DNA of 64,000 bases from Terrimonas pollutisoli. GTDB taxonomy: Bacteria; Bacteroidota; Bacteroidia; Chitinophagales; Chitinophagaceae. The stretch spans positions 62,001 through 126,000 of the forward strand of contig NZ_JARKNA010000011.1 in assembly GCF_029360765.1 (NCBI RefSeq), read 5' to 3'. Below the pieces are notes generated by a model. The model worked only from the letters and a program-made list of their open reading frames with translations. It was not told where the DNA came from and did no database searches. Both the position numbers and the translations under genes were made by a program. Positions 18,552 through 27,754 of this stretch are shown here, one piece after another. Numbering within the stretch: the first letter of the stretch is position 1; each line of letters begins with the position of its first letter.

Positions 18552-19850
18552 ATGCGCTTCTACTTTAATCTCCAACACCACAAGACTAGTCTCCAAACCG
18601 AAATCCTCGCCGGTATCGCTTCCTTCCTGGCCACGGCCTATATCATCGTAGTAAACCCCACCATCCTCAGTCAAACAGGTATGCCATTTAGTGGTGTATT
18701 GACGGCTACGGTGCTGGTTTGTTTTTTTAGTTCGCTGTTGATGGGATTATATGCAAAGAACCCGATTGTAGTGGCGCCGGGCATGGGGCTGAATGCATTT
18801 TTTACTTACACAGCAGTGATTGGAATGGGGGTGCCCTGGCAAACGGCATTGGGCGCCGTGTTTTGGTCGGGTATTTTCTTTTTGCTCTTATCTGTTTTTA
18901 ATATCCGCACTTATATCGTCAAAGCCATACCCAAACCATTGCGCTATGCCATAGCGGCGGGCATTGGCTTATTCATCACCCTTATCGGTTTGGTAAACGG
19001 CGGCTTTGTGATCAGGAATGAAGCGACGCTGATTGGTCACGCATCGTTGAATGCAACGCTGATCATCTTTGTTGCCGGTGTATTGCTTACCGCTATCCTG
19101 CTGGTCAAAAAAATAAAAGGCGCTATTCTCATCGGCATCATTGTAACAACACTGCTGGCCGCAGGTATTGGCCGCTGGTGGAGCGGCGAAACCGTTGTCA
19201 ACTTCAAAGGCGTGGTAGCGGCGCCTGATTTTAGCCTCGTTGGTAAATTGGATTTATTAGGTTCGTTACAATGGAGTGTGTTACCTGTCATCTTTGCTTT
19301 TGTGTTCACCGACCTGTTTGACAGCTTATCTACATTAGTCGGGTTAACCGAAGCGGCCAACCTGCTGGATGAAAATGGTGATCCGCGAAATATAAAAAAA
19401 GCATTGATCACCGATGCCATGGCCACCACCATTGCCGGTGTTGTTGGCAGCAGTCCCGGCACCGCCTATATCGAATCGGCCGTAGGTATTGAAGAAGGTG
19501 GCCGTACGGGTTTGACGGCTGTTGTGGCGGCCGTGCTCTTTCTTCCTTTTCTTTTTTTGGCTCCCCTGCTGAGCATGGTACCGGCCATTGCTACCGCACC
19601 TGCATTGGTATTGGTCGGTGCGTTTATGTTGCGGCCCATCACCAAGATCAACTGGCTTACCACCGATGAAGCCATCCCTGCTTTTATTGCCATGGTGGTG
19701 ATACCCTTTACATATTCCATTACCCAGGGCATCATCTGGGGTTTTCTAAGCTGGACCATTGTGAAACTGGCGGCGGGTAAACGAAAAGATGTTTCGTGGA
19801 CGCTGTTGGTGATCGATGTGTTTTGTGTGCTGGCGTTGCTGATGGAATAA
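18552..19850 (+). CDS. NCS2-family (AzgA-like) purine permease
   Basis: The ATG at 18552 gives a 432-residue protein starting MRFYFNLQHHKTSLQTEI; a TTG at 18534 is less likely. It shows about 12-14 membrane segments and the AzgA-type signatures NPTILSQTGMPF, APGMGLNAFF (about 75) and DLFDSLSTLVGL in the middle, plus GSSPGTAYIESAVGI. AzgA-type transporters import adenine, hypoxanthine or guanine with protons, so the inner membrane is the site. It is G/C-richer than the neighbouring methylase island (36 G/C in 60 bases from 19561), marking the island's right side. Confidence 0.9.
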   Translation: MRFYFNLQHHKTSLQTEILAGIASFLATAYIIVVNPTILSQTGMPFSGVLTATVLVCFFSSLLMGLYAKNPIVVAPGMGLNAFFTYTAVIGMGVPWQTALGAVFWSGIFFLLLSVFNIRTYIVKAIPKPLRYAIAAGIGLFITLIGLVNGGFVIRNEATLIGHASLNATLIIFVAGVLLTAILLVKKIKGAILIGIIVTTLLAAGIGRWWSGETVVNFKGVVAAPDFSLVGKLDLLGSLQWSVLPVIFAFVFTDLFDSLSTLVGLTEAANLLDENGDPRNIKKALITDAMATTIAGVVGSSPGTAYIESAVGIEEGGRTGLTAVVAAVLFLPFLFLAPLLSMVPAIATAPALVLVGAFMLRPITKINWLTTDEAIPAFIAMVVIPFTYSITQGIIWGFLSWTIVKLAAGKRKDVSWTLLVIDVFCVLALLME

Positions 19851-19920
19851 CTAGAAAATGTATAATTGTGTACTGCTGAAGTGTTGTCAAAACCCCACGG
19901 AATATAAATGAAAATTGATT

Positions 19921-20400
19921 TTATCGGGATACTCGAAGTATGTTATTATTTTCATTGACGCCGGTAAAAACAAAACAATTGCATTCTTTTGGCGGTTGCC
20001 CTGAAAGTATTGGCGATAGCTCCGTCCATTTTGTCTTAACTCCAATTGCTGCTTTCGATAGCACAAATAATGTATCTCCTTTTTGTAGGCTTTGTTTCAT
20101 TCCGGACAAGGATTGGTCATATATTACGTAGAGTGTCGAATCGTTGCCTTTCAGGTCATTTAACAAAGAAAAAGTCGTTTGCTGGCCATTCACATTTAAG
20201 ATGGCCTTATAAAATTTATCGATCTTGTTAACTGATAGATCCCATGACATGACCATATTGTAACCAGCCAAAGATTTAATTGGCGGTTCGCTATAGTTGT
20301 AATCTCCCAGCCATGAATCAAGTTTGTTGCTTTCCGAACATCCTATTATAACAAGAATTATTAAGTAACTCCACACAAGCCGGGAACGTTTGTTTTGCAT
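19921..20400 (-). CDS. putative lipoprotein of unknown function
   Basis: The 159-residue protein has a lipoprotein signal peptide with VIIGC at Cys21. The mature part contains WLGDYNYSEPP and two possible beta-rich segments, and ends with CNCFVFTGVN. The order resembles small Bacteroidota lipoproteins of the DUF5991 type, which I cannot confirm. It converges with the permease and is about 100 bases upstream of hutU in the other reading direction's order, so it could share transcription after hutU on the same strand. Confidence 0.68.
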   Translation of the reverse strand: MQNKRSRLVWSYLIILVIIGCSESNKLDSWLGDYNYSEPPIKSLAGYNMVMSWDLSVNKIDKFYKAILNVNGQQTTFSLLNDLKGNDSTLYVIYDQSLSGMKQSLQKGDTLFVLSKAAIGVKTKWTELSPILSGQPPKECNCFVFTGVNENNNILRVSR

Positions 20401-20500
20401 ATGTAGTCAAACTTATTGTAGAAACCTCATTATGAAAGATAATCGAAGGTAAATTAAGCTATCTCATATTCCCGACGCAATGATCGGAACTTCCACCGCT

Positions 20501-22174
20501 TTAGTCTCTCGCCAATTTATCGACTATGTCTAAGTCATAGTCTTTCGCTGTCTTTTTAGCTATCTCATAACCCGCATCCGCATGCCGAATTACACCCATG
20601 CCCGGATCATTTCGCAATACACGCTTTAATCTTGCTTCGGCATCGTCGGTACCATCGGCTACAATGACCATTCCTGCATGGATGCTATAGCCCATCCCTA
20701 CTCCACCACCATGATGTAAAGAAACCCAGGATGCGCCACCGGCCGTATTCACCAATGCATTTAAGATGGGCCAGTCAGCTACCGCATCACTGCCATCGAG
20801 CATCGATTCTGTCTCTCTGTTGGGTGAAGCAACGGAACCGGTATCCAAATGATCACGGCCAATCACAATCGGGGCTTTTACTTTCCCGCTTCGCACCAAT
20901 TCATTAAAAGCAAGGCCAGCTTTTTCCCTTTCACCCTGGCCGAGCCAGCAAATACGTGCCGGCAATCCCTGGAAGGCGATCTTTTCTTTGGCCATCTTCA
21001 TCCATCGGATCAGCCCCTTATTATCGGGAAACATCTTCATGATCACCTCGTCGGTCACCGCAATATCATTGGGATCGCCGCTAAGCGCCGCCCAACGAAA
21101 AGGACCTTTTCCTTCACAGAAGAGAGGCCTTATATAAGCCGGTACAAACCCGGGAAAGTCAAAAGCATTTTGTAAACCCCGCTCCTGCGCCCTTGCCCGG
21201 ATATTGTTGCCATAATCAAAGGTGATAGCACCTTTGTCTTGCAATTCCAACATTAGTTGCACATGCAGCAGCATGGAATTATAAGCATAGTCGATATACT
21301 GTTTGGGATTTTCGCCCCGTAATACTTTGGCGTATTCATAACTCATCTCATGCGGCCAGTACATAAGCGGGTCATGCGCCGACGTTTGGTCTGTGAGTGT
21401 ATCGGGAACAATGTTGCGCTCGGCCATCCGCTTGAGCAAATGAACGGCATTGCATTCTACACCGATGCTGATGGCCTTGCCGGTTGCCCTTGCTTTGAGT
21501 GCCTGGTCTATGGCTTCATCAATATCGGTGATCTTTACATCGAGGTATCTTGAAGCAATGCGCTTATCAATGCGCCACGCTTCCACCTCTGCAATCAATG
21601 CCACACCTTCATTCATGGTGATAGCCAGTGGTTGTGCACCTCCCATACCACCAAGCCCGGCGGTAACGTTAAGTGTGCCCCTGAGTGTACCTTTAAAATA
21701 TTTTTCAGCAATAGCCGCATAGGTTTCATAAGTACCCTGCACGATGCCCTGGCTGCCGATATAGATCCAGGAGCCGGCGGTCATCTGGCCATACATCATC
21801 AGGCCTTTCTTTTCCAGTTCGTCAAAATGATCCCAGTTGGCCCAGTTGGGTACAAGTTGACTATTACTGATGAGTACCCGCGGAGCATCTTTATGTGTTT
21901 TCATAATGCCCACCGGTTTCCCGCTTTGTATCAGCAGCGTTTCATCATTCTCCAGTACTTTGAGCGCTTTGATGATATTGTCAAGGGCTTCAAAGTTGCG
22001 GGCCGCTTTACCACGACCGCCATATACAATGAGCTCATCGGGTCGCTCCGCCACTTCGGGATTGAGATTGTTGAGCAGCATTCTTAATGCAGCTTCCTGT
22101 ATCCAGCCTTTACAGGTAAGATCGTTGCCCGTGGGTGTTTTGTATTTGATGGCGTCGTATGTGGTCTGAACCAT
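20501..22174 (-). CDS. hutU: urocanate hydratase
   Basis: The 557-residue protein matches the full usual length of HutU. It contains the N-terminal GWIQEAALRMLLNNLNPEVA, the NAD-binding region GTLNVTAGLGGMGGAQPLAI, and the catalytic-cysteine segment GLPARICWLGQGER. The glycine-rich SLHHGGGVGMGYSIHAGM lies near the C-terminus. The enzyme converts urocanate to imidazolonepropionate with tightly bound NAD in the second step of histidine breakdown. hutH lies about 1.8 kb upstream on the same strand, separated by two other genes; hutI and hutG are not in the window. Confidence 0.97.
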   Translation of the reverse strand: MVQTTYDAIKYKTPTGNDLTCKGWIQEAALRMLLNNLNPEVAERPDELIVYGGRGKAARNFEALDNIIKALKVLENDETLLIQSGKPVGIMKTHKDAPRVLISNSQLVPNWANWDHFDELEKKGLMMYGQMTAGSWIYIGSQGIVQGTYETYAAIAEKYFKGTLRGTLNVTAGLGGMGGAQPLAITMNEGVALIAEVEAWRIDKRIASRYLDVKITDIDEAIDQALKARATGKAISIGVECNAVHLLKRMAERNIVPDTLTDQTSAHDPLMYWPHEMSYEYAKVLRGENPKQYIDYAYNSMLLHVQLMLELQDKGAITFDYGNNIRARAQERGLQNAFDFPGFVPAYIRPLFCEGKGPFRWAALSGDPNDIAVTDEVIMKMFPDNKGLIRWMKMAKEKIAFQGLPARICWLGQGEREKAGLAFNELVRSGKVKAPIVIGRDHLDTGSVASPNRETESMLDGSDAVADWPILNALVNTAGGASWVSLHHGGGVGMGYSIHAGMVIVADGTDDAEARLKRVLRNDPGMGVIRHADAGYEIAKKTAKDYDLDIVDKLARD

Positions 22175-22378
22175 GATTTATGGGATTTTTTGGATTAGGG
22201 GGCTAAGAGTTTCACGCAAAGTTATAAAAGGAGCAAAGATGCAAAGAGGGATTTTCATCTCAACGAATATGTTTGGTCGTAATTAAAGACTGCTTTGATA
22301 ATTACAAAGAGGCAAAGAAATATCTTTTTGGCAAAAGACAAAATGGCTGAAGGGTAATGCGGATTTAGCGATGATTGA

Positions 22379-22807
22379 TTAGGTAAATGAGTTGGGATGT
22401 TGGCAGACACACCAGTAATCAATGACCAGCTTAATGGTCTCTTTATATTCCTGGAAGCTGCTGCTTTTTCGAAAATAGCCCTGGATAGTTAATTCCTTAT
22501 ATGCAATATCAACGGTTCTGCGATCAATGAAGGTGGAGAAGAAAATAAAGGGAATACTTTTCTCCCGTAAGTATGGTTCATCATCGATCTTTCGTTTGAA
22601 TTCGACACCACTTTGCTGCGGAAGGTTGACGTCGCTGAAGATCACCAAAGGTTTGTCCCGGGTTGTTTGCAGGTATTCAAATGCATCAGCAGCCCTGGTA
22701 AAGAAAATCAGCTTGTTCACGATTCCGAGATCCTTTACGGCGAGTTGCATTATTTCATGATCGTCTTCGTCATCATCAATAACTACGATCGGTCCGTCGT
22801 TGATCAT
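22379..22807 (-). CDS. single-domain response regulator (CheY-like)
   Basis: I prefer the ATG at 22807 (MINDGPIVVIDDDEDD), giving 142 residues; an ATG at 22834 adds nine. The receiver domain has the acidic pocket DDDEDD (11-16), phospho-acceptor D59 in FSDVNLP, a Thr/Ser position in FFSTF, and the Lys in YFRKSSS. There is no output domain, so it would act through a partner kinase or by protein contact, as in the many stand-alone receivers of Bacteroidota. It lies between hutU and the DUF6515 gene with no obvious link to histidine use. Confidence 0.88.
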   Translation of the reverse strand: MINDGPIVVIDDDEDDHEIMQLAVKDLGIVNKLIFFTRAADAFEYLQTTRDKPLVIFSDVNLPQQSGVEFKRKIDDEPYLREKSIPFIFFSTFIDRRTVDIAYKELTIQGYFRKSSSFQEYKETIKLVIDYWCVCQHPNSFT

Positions 22808-22920
22808 GGTATGCGATTTATAAGTGCATTGCACCAGGTATTTAAACCGCTACAATAGTGCCATTAAATTTACAGCGTAATCGACGCAGGTTGTTACTCA
22901 ATGTGGGGAAACATCACAAC

Positions 22921-22949
22921 AAAAAAGCCCTCCACCGGGGTGGAGAGCC
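22921..22949 (-). terminator. rho-independent terminator of the DUF6515 gene
   Basis: On the minus strand GGCTCTCCACC pairs with GGTGGAGGGC across a two-base turn, followed by six T residues. It lies about 30 bases after the DUF6515 stop codon. Confidence 0.85.
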
Positions 22950-22978
22950 ATTGAAATATTCCATAATAAAGCAGAAAC

Positions 22979-23692
22979 TTACTTGCCTACTACCTTGTAG
23001 CGGATGTTGTCACCCGAACCGATTTCCTCATAATATACATCATCGGGAGAAACATAATACCGGTTGCCATTTACCACCACTGTTTTACAATTAGGTGGTA
23101 ATTCATTGACTGTATCGCCAATATAGGGCGCATCATCTTCGTACTCTTCATCCGTATTCAACTTACCATTCTTGCCAACAACGGTGTACCATATCTCATC
23201 ATTATCCCTGATTTCTTCTTTGTAATAAGTGCCGTCGAGCTCATAATATTTCTGATCGTTGATGACAACCACTTTTGCGCCGTTGGGCAGATCAGGTACA
23301 GAAGCACCCAATGGAGCATCCACTACTTCATATTCATCGGGCCTGCCGCCTGGGCGATAGTATGTGCCGCCATAATAATAGTAAGGAACATCCCTGACAT
23401 AAACTCTGCGGTAACCACGTGGCAAAATATTGATGTGTATACCAATAGGTGGAGCCACTACCCTGAAATAATTGCTATAAGGACGATAATAATAACCATT
23501 GGAATAATGGAAGCTGATACCGCCATAAGGGATAACAACTCTTGGTCCGCCAATATGAACAACCCGTTGCCCGCGGTAGGGACCATAGCCATAGTGACGG
23601 TAATATCCACGGCCACGCTGTGCTTCAGCATCCTGGATAAATAATAAGGCGATGGCTGTTATGGAGAAAGAACGTAGAATTAGTGATCGCAT
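22979..23692 (-). CDS. DUF6515-family exported protein with tandem repeat units
   Basis: The 237-residue protein has a signal peptide ending near AEAQ, a Gly/Tyr/Arg-rich region (25-100) with RGRGYYRHYGYGPYRG, and GISFHYSNGYYYRP, typical of DUF6515. Two homologous C-terminal units follow at about 130-185 and 188-237. Each has PPN or LPNG, then a KVVVI or KTVVVNG strand, then YYELDGTYYKEE or YYVSPDDVYYEE, and ends in VVGK. The protein is probably periplasmic or surface-associated, with unknown role. Confidence 0.85.
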   Translation of the reverse strand: MRSLILRSFSITAIALLFIQDAEAQRGRGYYRHYGYGPYRGQRVVHIGGPRVVIPYGGISFHYSNGYYYRPYSNYFRVVAPPIGIHINILPRGYRRVYVRDVPYYYYGGTYYRPGGRPDEYEVVDAPLGASVPDLPNGAKVVVINDQKYYELDGTYYKEEIRDNDEIWYTVVGKNGKLNTDEEYEDDAPYIGDTVNELPPNCKTVVVNGNRYYVSPDDVYYEEIGSGDNIRYKVVGK

Positions 23693-23780
23693 ATAATTCG
23701 GTTTTAATTACAGACTAAATGTAGAAAAGCTAGTTTAAAAAGATTCTTAAACAAAGCCGGATAAGAAAGAATTTAACAAA

Positions 23781-23970
23781 TTGTCTGAACCGGGATTGAC
23801 AGGATTACTGGGATTATGGGGATAGAGATTTTAGCAGGAAAATTGTGGAGCTGGCAATACAACAAATATTTATACATGCACCTGGTAATCCCTGAAGCTG
23901 TGGTATAGGTTTATTTATTATCCCAAAAATCCCACACATCTCATGGTTCCCAGTTCAGACGTTCAGACAA
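23781..23970. repeat. inverted-repeat-bounded intergenic element with ~9-bp internal period
   Basis: TTGTCTGAAC at 23781-23790 is matched by its exact complement GTTCAGACAA at 23961-23970; the latter is preceded by another GTTCAGAC. Next to the left end is a run of GGATT units spaced nine bases apart (GGATTGACA, GGATTACTG, GGATTATGG), with ATCCCA units near the right end. The right end overlaps the hutH stop codon. Confidence 0.6.
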
Positions 23971-25522
23971 ATGATTCAAAGCCTTTGTTCAGTTCTATAC
24001 TTATACCGGTTGCAAATTCATTTACTTTATGCACAAAGCTGAAATCGCTGATGATATTTTTGATTTTATTAATGTCATCTGCAAAAATTCTGTCTTCTTC
24101 CGCAAAGCCGACATGCCTGCGTACATAGTCATGTGCAAACTCCAGTATCTCGCTGCTTTTATGCGGCCGGCGAAACTCGATAGCCTGTGATGCGCTTAAT
24201 AACTCAATAGCTAATATAAACTCGAGATTGTCTAATACTTTACTCAATTTTCTGCCGCTGATGCTGCCCATGCTTACATGATCCTCCTGTCCCAATGATG
24301 TAGGAATACTATCCGCACTGGCGGGGAAACACAGGGTTTTATTTTCTGTGACCAATGCTGCGGTGGTATATTGCGGAATCATGAAGCCGCTGTTTAACCC
24401 CACATTTTTCATCAGCAGCATGGGAAGTCCCCATTTTCCTTCGAGTAACAAATAACAACGCCGGTCAGAGATGTTTCCAATTTCAGCCGCTGCAAAACAA
24501 GCATAATCCAATGGCAAGGCTAAAGGCTGGCCGTGAAAGTTGCCGCCGCTGATAGTGTCATTGGCAGAAAATATGATGGGATTATCCGTCACCGCATTGA
24601 GCTCCGTTTCCGTCAATTCCTTTAAATGCAGCCAGGCATTCCTTGATGCGCCATGCACCTGTGGCATACAACGCAGCGAATAGGGATCCTGCACCCGGCC
24701 ACAATCAATATGACTTTGCATAATGGCAGAGTTATGTAACAACAATCGCAGCCGCTGCGCTACTAATTGATTGCCGGCAAATGGACGCAGTTGATGCAAT
24801 CGTTCATCGAAAGGAGCTTTGGTTCCTGTTAAGGCTTCAAGGCTCATCGCACCAATGATGTCTGCCGCTTCCAGGCAATTATGCATACGCTGCACTGCTT
24901 TGACGGCAAAAGCTAAAATGAATTGTGTACCATTGATCAATGCCAGGCCTTCCTTTGGTCCGAGATGGATGGGTGACAAATTCATTTCCTGCAATACTGC
25001 TGCGGTGTCCTTCACTTCATCTTTATAAAAAACTTTTCCCAACCCGATCAGCGGAAGAAATAAATGTGATAAGGGCGCCAGGTCACCACTGGCTCCCACA
25101 CTGCCTTTCTCCGGCACTACCGGGATAATGTTATTTTCAATATGCCAGAGAATGCGTTGCAATGTTTGAAGTTGAACGCCACTAAAGCCTTGTGCCAGTG
25201 CATGCACTTTAGTGATGAGCATGATCTTCGCAATCTCTTTAGGGATAGCCTCCCCTACTCCTACACTGTGGCTTTGTAATATTTTATATTGTAAGGTCGC
25301 TGTGTCTTCATCCGAGATCGAAGTATTGGCGAGAATGCCAAAACCTGTATTGACCCCATACACCGTTCTGTTGCTTTCTACAATTTCTTTTACCGATTGA
25401 TGGCTTGCCTCGATGTTGCGGATGGCTGTTTCGTTGAGGACAGCTTTTGTTTTTTCTGAGGCTATATCTATTACTGTGGCAATCGTTAATTGATCTACGC
25501 CGTAATTAAAATCGTTAGTCAT
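23963..25522 (-). CDS. hutH: histidine ammonia-lyase
   Basis: The ATG at 25522 (MTNDFNYGVDQL) gives 519 residues, the normal length; an upstream ATG at 25570 adds an unlikely 16 residues. The Ala-Ser-Gly triad that cyclises to the MIO cofactor is at 144-146 in GSVGASGDLAP. YGVNTGFG (55-62) and SGNFHG-like GGNFHGQPLALP supply other conserved active-site parts. It removes ammonia from histidine to form urocanate, feeding HutU. The last codons overlap the arm of the inverted-repeat element, so the C-terminal residues may have been replaced by it. Confidence 0.96.
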   Translation of the reverse strand: MTNDFNYGVDQLTIATVIDIASEKTKAVLNETAIRNIEASHQSVKEIVESNRTVYGVNTGFGILANTSISDEDTATLQYKILQSHSVGVGEAIPKEIAKIMLITKVHALAQGFSGVQLQTLQRILWHIENNIIPVVPEKGSVGASGDLAPLSHLFLPLIGLGKVFYKDEVKDTAAVLQEMNLSPIHLGPKEGLALINGTQFILAFAVKAVQRMHNCLEAADIIGAMSLEALTGTKAPFDERLHQLRPFAGNQLVAQRLRLLLHNSAIMQSHIDCGRVQDPYSLRCMPQVHGASRNAWLHLKELTETELNAVTDNPIIFSANDTISGGNFHGQPLALPLDYACFAAAEIGNISDRRCYLLLEGKWGLPMLLMKNVGLNSGFMIPQYTTAALVTENKTLCFPASADSIPTSLGQEDHVSMGSISGRKLSKVLDNLEFILAIELLSASQAIEFRRPHKSSEILEFAHDYVRRHVGFAEEDRIFADDINKIKNIISDFSFVHKVNEFATGISIELNKGFESFV

Positions 25523-25623
25523 AATTTCTAGAATGATCAAAAGTAAATGATTCGGGTAAAAATGAAACAAGCAGCTTTCGTATGCAAACTTTTTCCAACC
25601 AGAAATGAAAACTCACTATTTCC

Positions 25624-25681
25624 TTTTCACTTTTCTACCTTTCACTTCTCACTACTCACTATTCACAATTCACTAGTTCAC
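25624..25681. repeat. degenerate 7-bp tandem array
   Basis: Units TTCTCAC, TACTCAC, TATTCAC and AATTCAC follow one another at 25646-25673, with looser units on both sides. The array abuts and includes the stop codon of the BamA-like gene. Confidence 0.65.
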
Positions 25682-27532
25682 CCTGACAAATTCCGGCCGT
25701 TTGATGAACTCCTGGTTGTATTTAAACCGGATACTGGTGTTGACTTCAATGCGCCAGCTTTCATTGCGAAAATTTTTCCGCGGAAAGTACATGCCCCTGA
25801 ATTCGGTGGTGCCGAAGATCAAACTCTCATTCCGGATTCGAACGCCACCACCAATGGATGAATATAATTTCGGATCCGAAACATTTTCTGTTTTAAGGTT
25901 CAAATAAGAAACATTGCCAAAAGCAAAGGGCGCAAAACGAAAAAGTAATAAGGACCAGGGACTATAAAAAACGGTTTCACCTTTGAATGAAAAACGGGTA
26001 TTGCCGGACTCGTTATTGTTTTTAAAATCGGGTAGGCCAAATTCACTTTCCAGCCGAAGCGGCTCACTCAGCAAGCTGTTGATTTGCCGTGTAGCACTGA
26101 TGCTGAAAAAAAAGCGTTGTTTCCATTTTCCTTTCATATAATGCAGCCGACTGATATAATCCAGTCCTGCCAACAGGTCAATATCTTCGAATTTATCTTT
26201 ATAAAAAAATGTTCCTGCACGAAGGTTATAATTGAAATAGTGCAGGCTGGGATTGAAATAATATCTCGTAAAACTAACACCGGCAAAAGGCCTTTCACGG
26301 CCATTTTTCTTAGTGTACCCGCCCGTAAAAGAAGCTTCTATACCTTCCGGCACATCTTCGTTTCTTCCAAAGCCATAAATATACCGGGTCTTATAAAAGT
26401 TTTGATTGAAAAAGGAGAAACTTCCCAGTACCGCCTGCAGGTCTGCGTAACTATAGTAATATTCATTGGCATACTTCAGGGGTTTGACCGGGAAATCTTT
26501 GTTTACTACTCTCAGGCCAATTAACCGGCGCCACCGGTCATTGTCTTTGCGGTAGCCTGCATCCAGGTTATACCCTACCCAGGCGTCCATGAGGCGATAT
26601 TTGTATTTGAAATCCGAATCATACAGCGAGTCTGTGTTATAATAATTTTTTGTTTCATGCATTTCCATTTCGGAGCCATAGGTCCACTTCATATAGCGAT
26701 TGACCAATGGCCGGGCAAAACGAACGTAGGCAATTTCTTCTTCCCGTTCCCCATTGCTAAATGACTTATTAAAGTTGAGAAAGCCGACAGAACCATCGAC
26801 AAAGGTTCCGTAGATATTTCGTTTGATATACTCGAAACCCTGTCCAAATTTTTCTTTTCGTTTCATGTCAAACAAGCTTTCCAATTGAAAGCGATCGCCC
26901 CAGCCAAAGAAATTATCTTCTTTTGCCCGGAGAGAAAGACTTTCTGCATTGTGTAACCGGAAGCTTCCACCTATCGACAATACGTCTTTTGAAAGAACAA
27001 TGATATCAACGGAATCACGGCTACCCCTCACCGGCACTACCCTGATCTTTGCATCCTGCAGGAAGGGCAGGTCACGCAGGTGCTTTTCATTATCACCCAT
27101 TACATAAGGTGATAATTTTTCATTTTCTGAAAAGAACAGGTTATTACGGATGACATAGTCCCTTGACTGGCGGTGAAGTTTGTTCGCCAGCTTTTTAATC
27201 CCCCTCAGCTCTTTTTCGGTTTTTTGGGTCGTGTCAGCAATGGGCACACCAAAAGGCAGCACCTGTATTCTTATATTCCGTATCACCCGGTCCTTGTATC
27301 GTTGAAAGGGAATATCGTTTCTCAATAATCCCGGATCAATTTCGAAAGTATCTGTTAGCAGGTTTTTTGCCAGCTGACCTATGATTCCTTTTTGCCGGCG
27401 GATAAGGCTATCGAGAGAATGCGGTTTGGTTGAATCTATTTGACCAAATGATACAATAGAAATGAATAATACAACAGCTACCGACGATGATCTTCGCAAA
27501 TAATTGTTGTGGCGCATAGTAGCTGTTTCCAT
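25673..27532 (-). CDS. BamA/TamA-like outer-membrane barrel protein
   Basis: The 619-residue protein has a signal peptide (cleavage near SFGQ). The N-terminal part to about 190 contains one or two POTRA-like units, recognisable in RNIRIQVLPFGVPIAD and in DLPFLQDAKIRVVPVRGSRDSVDIIVLSKD. After that the sequence alternates aromatic and Gly residues, as in a 16-strand barrel, with FGWGDRFQLESLFD and the C-terminal RFKYNQEFIKRPEF. This fits the Bacteroidota surface-antigen group related to BamA or TamA. The first in-frame ATG at 27532 could be replaced by one five codons later. The exact transport role is unknown. Confidence 0.75.
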   Translation of the reverse strand: METATMRHNNYLRRSSSVAVVLFISIVSFGQIDSTKPHSLDSLIRRQKGIIGQLAKNLLTDTFEIDPGLLRNDIPFQRYKDRVIRNIRIQVLPFGVPIADTTQKTEKELRGIKKLANKLHRQSRDYVIRNNLFFSENEKLSPYVMGDNEKHLRDLPFLQDAKIRVVPVRGSRDSVDIIVLSKDVLSIGGSFRLHNAESLSLRAKEDNFFGWGDRFQLESLFDMKRKEKFGQGFEYIKRNIYGTFVDGSVGFLNFNKSFSNGEREEEIAYVRFARPLVNRYMKWTYGSEMEMHETKNYYNTDSLYDSDFKYKYRLMDAWVGYNLDAGYRKDNDRWRRLIGLRVVNKDFPVKPLKYANEYYYSYADLQAVLGSFSFFNQNFYKTRYIYGFGRNEDVPEGIEASFTGGYTKKNGRERPFAGVSFTRYYFNPSLHYFNYNLRAGTFFYKDKFEDIDLLAGLDYISRLHYMKGKWKQRFFFSISATRQINSLLSEPLRLESEFGLPDFKNNNESGNTRFSFKGETVFYSPWSLLLFRFAPFAFGNVSYLNLKTENVSDPKLYSSIGGGVRIRNESLIFGTTEFRGMYFPRKNFRNESWRIEVNTSIRFKYNQEFIKRPEFVRVN

Positions 27533-27754
27533 ATAAAATACAAACGGGATGCCATTGGCTAAATTAGGTACAAGCCTGCAAACGCAATAAGGTTTATTCA
27601 GTTTGAAAAATCGATCTTTTATAGGAAGGCGTCCTAAATTATAAAGTGTAACTAATTCGTTCTGGCGATAAGAATTTGCATAGTAAGGCTTTAATCATTA
27701 AATTTAAACAACCTTTGTTGGTATCCATCTTTAAATCTTTTGCAAACAGTTTTT

